60,000 nucleotides of DNA, taken from Liolophura sinensis (Eukaryota > Mollusca > Polyplacophora > Chitonida > Chitonidae). The position numbers were made by a program, and so were the translations under genes. The notes under the pieces were generated by a model. It saw only the letters and a program-made list of their open reading frames with translations, searched no databases and was not told the origin of the DNA. Of this stretch, positions 1 through 11,100 are shown one piece after another. Each line of letters begins with the position of its first letter. Position 1 is the stretch's first letter. Where the stretch lies: the NCBI RefSeq assembly GCF_032854445.1, contig NC_088295.1:49527385-49587384 (forward strand), read 5' to 3'.

Positions 1-663
1 TATAAAACACTAGCAAACTTTTCAGTTTATGTAATTCTGATACATCCCATGTCACATACTGACAATATATCTTTCTTCCCCATACTGAACTGAGGTTGTA
101 AGAGCAAATGCAAATCTTTCAAATTTACTACATATCAGTTCCTTACTTCAGTTGGGCTTCTCGTATGCAGGTAGATTTTTCAGGCAGATTGGACACATCA
201 AATGTTGTAAGTAAAGCTTTCAAATGTTCTGAAATAAGACAGTATCGCTACAAATAATCCAAATTTAAAGACACATCAAATGTACATACATGAATACGTA
301 CATAAATACATACATAAACACATGTATTTAATTATTACCACAACAAGCAAACAAATTTAATGGCGTAAGACCTGATATTTGTTATGTTTTTTTCACATAT
401 CAGCAAAGTGTAAGCCTACCAAATACCACAGACAAATCAAACCATGTCAACACAGCCAAGCGTAAGTGAAACAATTAGTGATGACCATGTGCAGTATCAG
501 TAAAATAGCCAAAATTAACACCTGTGTAACACAGAATTGTCAGACATTAGAGTCTCGGAGACAAATTAACTGATAACATGATCAGGTTTTGTTTACACTG
601 TATAATTTATGACTTTAAAAAATTTGTTATCAAGCGCTCATACAAATATTAAACACTACTCAC

Positions 664-3600
664 CTTTAGAAAACTGAAAGACATTGTTTGGGTTTCGAGG
701 GACCGTGAAGCCATATTCTGAGAACAGTTTCACGTTGTCATGGGCTCCGTAGGCAATGAACACTTGCTCATAAGGCTTGTAACAGCCATAAGTTATAATC
801 TCAAAATGGCTCTTGGATTTGTTTAATCCAGCTTTGACCTGCGATAAAATCAAGTAATGCGAATGTCATCTAAAAAATGAGCCATCTGTTCCCACTAAAT
901 AATGATCTGTATAGTTCCTTATTTGATTTGATTGGTATTGTACGCCGTACTCCAGCATTATGGTGAGAGGAAAACCGGGCAGAGCCCAGAGGTAACTCAC
1001 AACCATCTGCAGGTTGCTGACAGACCATTTATTTAAACCATTTATTTTATTGGTGTTTTACTTGTAGCATATTTGACTTATAGCTAGAGAATCAGGTTAA
1101 GTGAAAGAAAGCCAGAAAAACAAAGAAAGGTTCAACAGATGGATAGCTGAAAACCATGTGTAAAATATGTTTTTATGAGAGTTGAATGCTTTCAAATGTT
1201 TTCTACAGTTCTAACAGCCATTAATGTTGAAACAGCCTTTATTAACCCCACATAATAGATAACTAAAATAATGTTCTAAAAAATATGCATGTAGGTCAAT
1301 ATAAAAGAAAAGGTGATGCGCCCATTCAAGTTTGCTGACATTTCCATTACCTAACCACTAATCAACAAACCTATTTATTTTTCCAACTGACAACTGAAAG
1401 ATTTTTTGTTTAGGTCTTTCAATTATAAATGAAACCAGCCTTGTGTCATGCTTGTACAAGAAGGTATGTGCAATTTTACATTTACAACCACAGCCATACC
1501 TGAGTATAAGGTGAATGATTCAACAGGTCAAGAACTGGTGCTAAAGCCATGCACTGGTCCTGAGCCTGAAGGTGACTAGAGGGAGGTAACTCTAGGTACA
1601 CACTCCGTGTGTTAACAGCATACCAGCTCCAGAGAAAGTCCGACCTAGATAAAAATGGCTGCATTTCTTCCCAGCACTCATAAAAGAAATGCCTTACATT
1701 TTTGTAACTTTTATCTAATGTTTTCAGGTGTTCTCTTGTTTTCTCCTTTGCATTTTGGGGTAGTGAGAGCAGCTCGGATTCGCTGAAGTAGCCAGGTGTG
1801 GAGAAGGATTCAGGAAGTAGGTTGATGTAGGGCATCCACTCTGAAGCTTTTCCGAGATGCCTCTCATACATAAGGAACACACAGAGAGCTTCCTGTGCCG
1901 TCAGCTTAGGCCTATACCTGAATGCAATAATATACCAGAACAATTACGCTTAAGTATTTTCTTTGTATTTGCCTACTTTGTACAAGTGAAGAATTCTTAA
2001 GCGATGTTCAGTTCCACTTCAGCTTAAAATTTCATTACAACTTAAAAAAGAACTTATTTGACAGATTCTACTGACAAAAAGACTTGGATACAGGATGAAT
2101 GACTATAATCTATTGTGATATGGCTGAAATAGTGCCACTGTCACATTTAGCCATAATCGTCCACTCACATCAACAGAAAAGAACATGCATAAATTATTCC
2201 TCGAACCACAAAAATATCCAAATAGTAGATTAAAATTTATTTTAATCTTGAATTTATTTTTCATGAAAAAATTTTTTACGAATTTTCACGATATTGATTT
2301 TTTTTATTCCCTTAATGGGAGTTACTTTACAGAAAAAATATCAAAAATTATGATGAATAATGTTCTAACCGGCAAAATACTAAATTTATTTGGTGTGTTA
2401 CGCCATACTCAAGAATATTTCATTTTTATGACGGCGTGAGAACTAGGGTGGGAGAACAAACCGGGCAAAGCCCAGGCAGAAACACCCAAAATATTAAAGG
2501 TGTGGAAGCTAGATTGCTTAGCATGTGGGGGTGACCAGTGAAACTTTAAACTTTGATATCAAATAGTAGTTTAGCAAACCACAATCACAATCATTCACGT
2601 AACTATGAGATACCATAACGATAAATGTTATCAGCATGGTTCATCATAAAACTGTGGTCACAGCTTAAAGAAGCAAACATGATGGTAACATTCTCCAAGG
2701 AATTCAGGAAGTTTAATGAAAAATAAAAACAAAATTAAGACAAGGTTTAGGGCTAGGTTCCTGAACAAAGTACATGTAGATGTGGGATAAGTTGATCGTA
2801 ATAGCCCTTAGAACACGCGTGTTAAAGACATGTTGTCATGGAACAGGTAGTTAAGAAGAACTTTTCCTATAATAGTGCATTATACATGGTATCAATGAAA
2901 ATAAAGGAGAAATAAAAAACAATTCGTCTCTGCAGTTGTATAGAATGGAGAAATAATGACACATTTTACCGTTTGATAAATTGTCCAGCCGTTGAGGCCA
3001 AGACTGTTTCTGTAGTTACAAGCGCTTCTATAGGTAGTGATATGATCTTGTTCCCTGGACTGAGAGAAACTGTGGTCATTAAGCCCCTGCCTGTATCTGT
3101 AACATAGAATACCGAATTTGAAAATGCTGAAACAACTCCTATCAACAGATATTAGCGATGTTTGATATCAGGGTCATAGTCAATGTAGTTTAACATATAG
3201 GCTATATACACGTACATATAGGTTTATCTTTTTTTCTTTCAATTTTTACCATAAAGGCAACTTCAGATGCAATGTGCACTATGTATGAGATCAAGCATAT
3301 CCTTTAAATAGTTGTTAAATACAAAAAAAACCAACAAAAAACTGCCCCATAAATATAAGGTACCTATATAAATATCCTGCAAATACTTACTATATTTCGG
3401 GTGAGGCAAACAGGCAGATGCTTCTAATTTACTTGTCAATTGTGTAAAAACATAAATGTATGTTTTTTTGATTTGTTTTTTTTTTTTTTTTTTTTTGATT
3501 GGTGTTTTACGCCGTACTCAAGAATATTTCACTTATACGACGGCGGCCAGCATTATGGTGGGTGGAAACCGGGCACAGCCCGGGGGAAACCCACGACCAT

Positions 3601-6600
3601 CCACAGGTTGCTGCCAGACCTTCCCACTTACCGCCGGAGAGGAAGCCAGCATGAGCTGGACTTGAACTCACAGCGACCGCATTGGTGAGAGGCTCCTGGG
3701 ACATTACGCTGCGCTAGCGCGCTAACCGACTGAGCCACGGAGGCCCCTGTTTTTTGTTTTTTTTTTGAAATAACCACATAGATGTGGTTATTTCAAATAC
3801 ACTTATTTCATATTAAATATCCTAAATGATCAACAAATTCCATCACAGATATAGCGCATGTTTTGTAATCTGATTTGAACAGGTTATATTATAATTTCTT
3901 CTTTCATACTTTTGGTCCTGATTATTGTAATCAGCTGGGAATTAAACCAGTGGATGCTTAGCAGCATGCCAACAAATACCCTCTATGACCAAAAATTTCT
4001 CCCACAAAAGTTCATTTTCAGAGGTAAATAGATATAACACACAATATTATTTTTGGTTCTGAAACTTAAATTTTCCAGTAGAATATCATCCCATGTTCCT
4101 CGCAAACCTCAAAACACCTTTCTAAAACCAGTAGAACTCTCAGAATCATGAAAAATGGGCAAGTTAGTCATCAACGAAATTTGAGGTCATTTAGGGTATT
4201 GATTTATTTAGTTAGGTCTTGACATGACAAATTGGAGGTCAGTTTTACGCAGACACTGCACACCTTTGAACCACGCACAAAACTATAAAGACAGAGTTTC
4301 AGAGGCCAGCAGGGTCTAGGTTTATGGGTGTCAGCCTAGCCTAGCCTAGCACAGCCAGTGGTACAACCTGCCATTGTGCCGATCAAGGGGTTGATGTTTG
4401 TAGCAACGCCAGCGCTTTAGACAACTAAGCCAATGAGAGACAAAAGTTTAAGAAAAATGACAAGACATGACTATAAGAAAAATGACAAGGCATGACAATG
4501 AGAGATATAGCAAGCCATGGCTATGAGAAATATGACAACCCATGACTTTAAGAAATATGACAAGCCATGGCAAGAAGAAAAATAACACGCCATAGCTAAG
4601 AGAAATATGACAAGTTATGACCAAGAAAAATTCGACAGCGTGAGGTCATGACTATAAAAAAATTGATAAGACATGACTATATGAAATATGAGTCGTGTAT
4701 ATGAGAAACATGAAAAGATATGAGTACAAAAAATGAGGAACCATGTATATGACAACCTGGCAAACAATGACAATGAGAAATATGACAACCCATGACAAGA
4801 AGGAATATGTCAAGCCATGAATATAAGAAATATGATGACCTATATATATGACAAACCTGACTATAAGGGATATGAAAATCCATGACTAAGTATGAGAAAT
4901 ATATCAACCCATGACAATAAGGAATATGACCATCCATGACTATGGGAAATATGACAACCCATGACAATAAGGGACATGCCCATCCATGACTATGAAAAAT
5001 ATGACAACCCATGACAATAAGGGATATGACCATACATGACTATGAGAAATATGACAACCCGTGACAATAAGGGATATGACCATCCATGACCATGAGAAAT
5101 ATGACAACCCATGACAATAAGGGATATGACCACCCATGACTATGAGAAATACGACAACCCATGACAATAAGGGATATGACCATCCATGACTATGAGAAAT
5201 ATGACAACCCATGACAATAAGGGATATGACCATCCATGATAATGAGAAATATGACAATAAGAAATAACAAATCATGACTACAACGGATATAACAAACTTT
5301 GCCCATGAAATACATGACTATAACAAATATGAGATTTCAACAGAACTATCATAAATATAGCGACACATGCCACCTTCACATGATTTTGGGTCTTAAGTCA
5401 TTGCATATCTCTAAACCATGTGTGGAAATTCACAGGTTTCCACATAGCATAGACATGAACTTTCCAAATGGCCTTAATTAGCTTTTAAACGGAAAGTCAG
5501 CTAAAAACAGGTGTACATTGGGAAACCTTTGAGATGAAGTCATGCTACCAAAAAATTTATGTTAATTACTGGAGACCAACAAGGAAAAAAAAAAACAATG
5601 CTTTAAAAATAAAGCCAAACCAAGTGGAGGCTTGTCATTCTCAATTTTTGAAGATATTATTTAAAAAAATATAGGAAATGTAAGAGCATTTATTTAATGA
5701 GCTCTCATCTTCAAAGTAAATCAATAATATGCCTTTAGGCATGCCAGATAATAGTTGACATTTTGGTATGAAAATTATCATATAACAGAATGATACAGTT
5801 TTACATGAAGTCGCCTAGTGGTACAATAACGCAGAAGCCTCTAATCAACTGAAGCGATCACCGCGAGTTTAAGTCCAGCTCAAGCTGGCTTCCTCTTGTC
5901 ATACATATGAAAGTCTGCCAGCAACCTAAATGGATGTTCATGTGTTTCCACTGTGCTCTGCTTGGTTTCCATCCACCTTAAGGCTGGCCACAGTTGTATA
6001 AGTGAAACATTCTTGAGTATAGCATTAAAACTCCAGTCAGATAAATAAATAAACTATGTCTACAGTGACTAATTTCTCAATAAAAAAATTTTACCTACTT
6101 AGTATTTTATTATTCAGTATTTATTTACCCTGCATTAATGATTGCTGCAGTATAAGTTATTCATTCATGTCTACAACAGCTGGAGAAAACATGATAAATG
6201 GGCTTGTTGGGTCTTACATTCTGAAGAATTTATTGGGATATTGATACAGGATAGTCATTTTTTATTTTGCTGGCAGACCTTCCCAGGTACATCTGGAGAG
6301 GAAGCCAGCATGAGCTGGACTTGAACTCACAGCAATGGCATTGGTGAGAGGCTCCTGGGTCATTACGCTGCGCTAATGCACTAACCAACTTAGCCATATT
6401 AAAAAGATTTATTAATTTATTTGACTGGTTTTCTATGCCGTACTCAAGAATATTTCACTTATATGATGGCGTCCAGCATTATGGTAGGTGGAAACTGGGC
6501 AAAGCCCAGGGGAAACCCACGACCATCCGCAGGTTGCTGCCAGACCTTCCCACGCATATTAAATAGAGAAGACCTTTCAAACAACATAGAGTGTATCACG

Positions 6601-7829
6601 CCTCACACCGGCCGGTATGTCTACCTCCCCGGGTAATATGACTTCATATTGTTCATGTCTACAATTAAAAGAATTTGAGTTTGTTTACTTGTTACTTTTG
6701 CTTTTGTGATTTATATAAAGGTCAACTATCGAAATTTCTTTCTGTGATAAAAGTGTTATTTCGCACAGTTTATAGACATTGCTTCTGTTTTTACATTTTT
6801 GATAGTTTACACCCTGGCGCCATGATGTGGAAAAATAAACATTTGTTTCAAGACGTTCCAATCTGAGCTCATGCAGTATGACGTCACAATACTTGTACAG
6901 TGCAATTTTACATTTATTCGACGTAATACATACACAGTTTTGAAATATCTAGGTCAATTGCCATGGAATAAGCTTGCTGTTGATAGGTCTAAAATGTATG
7001 TGGAGGGAGAAGCAAAAAGGTGCATGAAATATGCTGTTTTTGCCTCACTTTCTTCATTTTGTGGGGTTGAATAGACTTTTAACACCTTCGTCTTGGTGTT
7101 TGTTGTGTAACTCGGTACCTTGTTTTGTACCTCATATAGGTTTACACAACAAACACTGCTATGCCGGTGTTAAACCCTTAAACCAACCTGAGCCTATAAA
7201 TCTATAAGCTGAAAACAAAATTATACAGCCTTATTTTTGATTGCCTTAAAACTAGTCTAAAAAATTAAGAACACATTAATTAAAATGCCTACATAAATAG
7301 TGTATTATTTATTAGAGTGTGGAATGGCCTTGGTAATCACTATACACATCTGGAACTAATATAATGTGTGACATTGGTCCCAGTCGGGCAGCATACATGT
7401 ATATCACTACATGTAAGCATACACATCATGTCACCGTAGAGCACATGTAAGGCAGCTCTTACATCTCCGATAGAAACAATTAAACCAGTAGTTATGTAAT
7501 TCTACACGCTGTAAGCGATGACCCGAATAGCCTAGAATTTACTGTAGCAATTTGACATTTCATCACGTGTGGAATACGTTTTCATTGTATGATTGGCATA
7601 TCCACATGTCCTCACCAGGGAAATCCACAACCACTAAGTTCTTAAATCGGCAATCGAATTTCCGTTTCAACCATGTAAACAAATTCACGTAGGAAGATTG
7701 ATGGGATAGTGAGTGAAATTTCTGGCTGGCGGATTGCTTCCTACGTGTACGCGCAGTCCTTCCTTTTCTTTGGGCGGATTGGATGCACGCAGGCCTACAT
7801 GTACCGTTCCCGCAAGTCGACTCAGCCAT
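664..7829 (-). CDS. SETD4: SETD4-like SET-domain lysine methyltransferase (5' part; C-terminus outside window)
   Basis: Four coding exons on the minus strand: 7829-7616, 3096-2970, 1917-1500 and 838-664. All have AG/GT borders and phases that join (1, 2, 0, 1). Together they give about 311 residues; vertebrate SETD4 has about 440, so the last exons lie left of base 1. Exon 1 starts at the ATG at 7829 and carries the basic KGRTARTRRKQ stretch typical of the SETD4 N-terminus. Exon 2 supplies the start of the SET domain (DTGRGLMTTVSLSPGNKI). Exon 3 ends in DLLNHSPYTQ (N247-H248) and exon 4 has YGAHDNVKLFSEYGF (about 283-297); these are the SAM-binding NH and YGF signatures of SET enzymes of the Rubisco-LSMT type. 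SETD4 proteins methylate histones and have been linked to cell quiescence (family knowledge). The gene is head-to-head with MORC3. Intron 1 (4.5 kb) is repeat-rich. Confidence 0.93.
921..1027 (-). mobile_element. SINE fragment
   Basis: Tail and body only, from GATTTGATTGG to TGACAGACC, with an internal deletion. SETD4 intron between exons at 838 and 1500. Confidence 0.7.
2384..2487 (-). mobile_element. SINE fragment
   Basis: Tail and body portion (GGTGTGTTACGCCATACTC and onward), diverged; SETD4 intron 2. Confidence 0.65.
3497..3747 (-). mobile_element. tRNA-derived SINE, near full length
   Basis: Read on the minus strand: a tRNA-like head with A box TGGCTCAGTCGG and B box GAGTTCAAGTCC, a body shared with the other copies, and a tail ending CCAATC next to a poly-T (A on minus) tract. 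In SETD4 intron 1. Confidence 0.9.
4443..5330 (+). repeat. Minisatellite, 50-bp period with 25-bp subrepeat
   Basis: The core 4931-5250 is an array of 50-bp units (CATCCATGACTATGAGAAAT followed by ATGACAACCC and ATGACAATAAGGGATATGAC). Flanking sequence to about 4443 and 5330 is a more diverged version of the 25-bp half unit. In SETD4 intron 1. Reading frames across it are repeat artefacts. Confidence 0.95.
5808..6053 (+). mobile_element. tRNA-derived SINE, diverged plus-strand copy
   Basis: Head to tail on the plus strand, ending CAGATAAATAAATAAAC. Many substitutions; SETD4 intron 1. Confidence 0.8.
6269..6554 (-). mobile_element. Two adjoining SINE fragments
   Basis: 6269-6396 is the head half and 6411-6554 is the tail/body half of the same SINE family, both minus. 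Their order is not that of one intact element, so two truncated copies or a rearranged one are present. Confidence 0.75.
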
Positions 7830-8153
7830 GACATTCGGCACTACCACGAGTACTGCCGTCTGGCCAGACAAGTACTACACTCGGAATGAGGAGTGCCCAA
7901 ATAAAGTGAGAACCTCATGTCATCATTCGGAATTGAGACTCGGGCAGAGAACGCGATCGATAACGACCGTACTGTGGTTGAGAGCCGAGATTCTGGCCTA
8001 ATGTAACGAATTACACGAAAAACTATTTGGGCGCTGTGTTTCTGGTTGACCCGAAGTGCAGAAAATCGATTCATGCATGGAGCAACTGCTGAGGAGACAT
8101 GCCTCACGACTCGACGAGTCTCATGGTTTAGTCACGTGACCAAATGAAGAAAG
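7830..8153. promoter_or_regulatory. Bidirectional promoter between SETD4 and MORC3
   Basis: Only 324 bases separate the two divergent start codons (7829 minus, 8154 plus). The interval must therefore hold both 5' untranslated regions and the core promoter(s). It is richer in CpG than the flanking introns. I see no TATA box in a convincing place. Divergent transcription is inferred from gene layout, not measured. Confidence 0.75.
8131..8140. promoter_or_regulatory. Palindromic E-box GTCACGTGAC
   Basis: A perfect 10-bp palindrome 13 bases before the MORC3 start codon. It matches the bHLH-zip (USF/MITF/TFEB, CLEAR-type) site. Being palindromic it could serve both divergent genes. Binding is inferred from the motif only. 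Confidence 0.5.
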
Positions 8154-11100
8154 ATGGCGGTTCGGTCGCTGAGTGGGGTTCGCGCGAGTGAGGTATCGTA
8201 TGGGCATTTCTAACGTGTACACTCGGAATTTCGTATCACTCATGTAACGAGACGGGTCTCAATACGATATACTTTCTATTACAGGTGAATCCCAGTTTTC
8301 TTCATGCGAATTCAACCAGTCACACGTGGATTTTCAGTGCGATCGCTGAGCTGATCGGTGAGTTATCTCGCTTGATTCATTGTTTATTGGGTGTGTGCGG
8401 GTGTGCTGAGCGAATACATTTTCTTCGCACTGCACACTCCACCGGGTGGTGTGTTTTGCTGTCTGACCTACTTTTAGCCACACTGCGCTGTAGTTATTGA
8501 TTCTCCACAACACGAATAGGATAGCGTAGAGTATCTGGGGCCTTTGTGCCGCGGATATAGGACTGTCGGCTGTGATACAGTACTGCGGCTAGCTAGGCCT
8601 AGGACCGTAGAGCTATATTTACGCACACTGAAGGTGTCGGCAACCCGTGGGCCTGTTAATGTGGGACTACTGTCAGCCTTAATGCTAAGTGTTTGCGGGT
8701 TTTAACTAGGTCAGACCTAGCGGCAAATATTCGTGTATAAAAACGCTCTGAGGCAATGAATACTAGGGCTACACAAGTATGACTACATTTGTTTGATGGT
8801 GTAGCAAATAAAAATATTTAACATAATGTAGGTTGAAATGAAAATAACCAAGATATCTGTATATGTTATAATTTATTTAACATGGAGGTATTTCATTTGA
8901 ATAATGTGGCCTTAAATTATGTTCATACGAGCTGTACATGAGGAAATAAAAATGTCTTGAAATTGTGGTGGAGAAATGATTTCTCTGTTCTGTTTTTTTC
9001 TCTCTTAATACAAATGGGGATAATGTTCAGTATAACCAGGGCCTGGGTGAAGAATAAAATCAATTTTGAATGAGTGTCGTCATTTGACTTTGTTTCCACT
9101 ATAGCTAGTGACAGTCATTGAGTCAGTCCAAGTCAATGCTCAGGACAAATTCTCCTCAGTTTATATAATCCTGGAAATAATTGGGAATTCAGGGTAGTCT
9201 AAAAGATAACTTTACCATCCACATTGAATTTATATTTTTACCTTTTGTACTTTTTTGATATCTTAAAGTAATTGATCAGAAAGTTTGGTTCAAGTGGTTA
9301 AATTAGAGATACAGTTATGCCATTTTATTGCTTTAAAGAATTCATATTTGGGTAGCAGGGTGAAAGAAATGTGAAACCACTATTTCTGACATGTATATTA
9401 ATAATGACTTATTTAAAATGTAAATGAATCAAATGTTTAAGCTACAAAACTAATTTACACACTGTTACTTTTGAAAATGCAGCATGCATTTCACAAGCGG
9501 AAGAGAATAATAGCTGGTGCATTTTTTATTGAAAATGAGAAAATGGTTTTGAGGTCATATTACATGTACCTGTCAGGAAGAAAATACATGCATTTTAGGC
9601 GTAAGACGAAAATAAATCAGAAGATAAAAAGAAAATGTCTGCAAGGAGACAATATTCAGTGAGGAAAATGTGATTCACTAATTAGGTGTAAAAATGAAAA
9701 CAATTAGAACTGAGAAAAAAAAACAAATATGGCAAATTTCACCATAAAAACCCAGTAAGACTAACAGCTCTGAGGTATTTTTGCCTGTATTAATGCGTAC
9801 ACTTCGAACAGTTTGCAGCAGGTTGAACTGTATTTGTGTTCTTTCAGACATCATGTAGGGCTTACAGTTTTAACAACAGATAGACTGAGCTCAAGGTTAA
9901 AACAAATGGCATTTTCTCTCCATAAATCCCTTACTTATGGAGAGAAAATGCCATTTGTTTTGACACAAATGCATGAAAAGGACAAAAGCAAGCCCAAGTG
10001 TGGAAGGGACTGAAATTTTCAAAAGGTGTTTCCTTCAATTAACGTGCCATTTTTATATTTTATTTTGATATGTTTCAGTGCTTAGTTAATTGAGACGAAA
10101 GAGGTTGTATTTGGAGCTGGAATTTGTATTGTTCTCTGAAAACCTTGTACCTTGTAAATATCAATGCAATAATGGGCCTGCATAGAATAAGGAAATTGCA
10201 ATTGAATCGCAACGACAGTCAGATAACCACAGTTTGTTTTGAAATAACATGATCCTGGTCTCTTTTTGAACTTAATGAATGCGTTTGGAAAGTAGTTTGA
10301 GTGACATCTATACAGGAAGCCTGTATATGTCATGTATTAAAGTAGAGCATAGTTCAATGTGTCACGGTGTGTAAATAACCTAGCTAGAACAAGTAATTTT
10401 TTCAAATATTCTGATAAGAAAATTGGAGATTTGATCTTATTCAACAAAGAAGATGGCTTATTTTGAACTGAAAAGTGTTTTTTAAAGGAAGGTAATTGAA
10501 TGTAAACCTGCGCTAATGTTTTTGTTTCAGTAATTGTGAGTAGCAGGAATATGATGATTAGTTAAGTTCCTAAAATAATTGGGTTTAGAAATTAATGTGC
10601 AAGGCGCATAGGGAAACCAAAATAACAAAGGAATGTGAAATTCTGTACAAACAATTTTGCTTCAGTAACTTTCAATTTTCTTTATTTCTGCCTAGACCAC
10701 AGTAGGTGGGGTATGGAGTCAACATGCAGATGTAAAGAATTAATATGACAGTCTTTTAGAGGGTAAGGGTACATGCATGTAATTATAATATAAACATATA
10801 GCTGACAGGAGGTGCACTAGCAAAGTATGTACACTGAGCATTGACTAACCTAGATATATGAATCAATAAATCAATAAACTAGGTTTTGAGGCAGATTTAC
10901 GTAATGTAAATATCTTTGTTCCCACAAATCACCATTGTGATATTATACATTATAATATTTTATAGTTGTAAATCGAATGCCAGGTAAATTTAATTTTCGT
11001 ATGTAATGAATAAGGTCACCCAACTATTTTTGATTGCATGCAACAGTATGGATTATGTGAGAACAGTTATCTTCTAAGCTATCAAATGAGAAATCATAGC

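Noticed and set aside
3440-3704. Short frames in both strands, repeated at 33063-33314 and 58252-58482
   Set aside because: They are copies of the same SINE; similarity between them is repeat homology, not a gene family.
4677-5275. Minus-strand frames rich in His/Ile/Tyr/Cys across the repeat
   Set aside because: They are translations of the 50-bp minisatellite; no codon constraint or splice context.
4443-5330. Possible CRISPR-like array because of regular spacing
   Set aside because: Units are contiguous with no unique spacers, and the locus is a eukaryotic intron.
7783-8107. ORFs on both strands in the SETD4-MORC3 promoter
   Set aside because: They span the promoter and exon 1 in the wrong frames; the real SETD4 start is explained by the minus-strand exon at 7829-7616.
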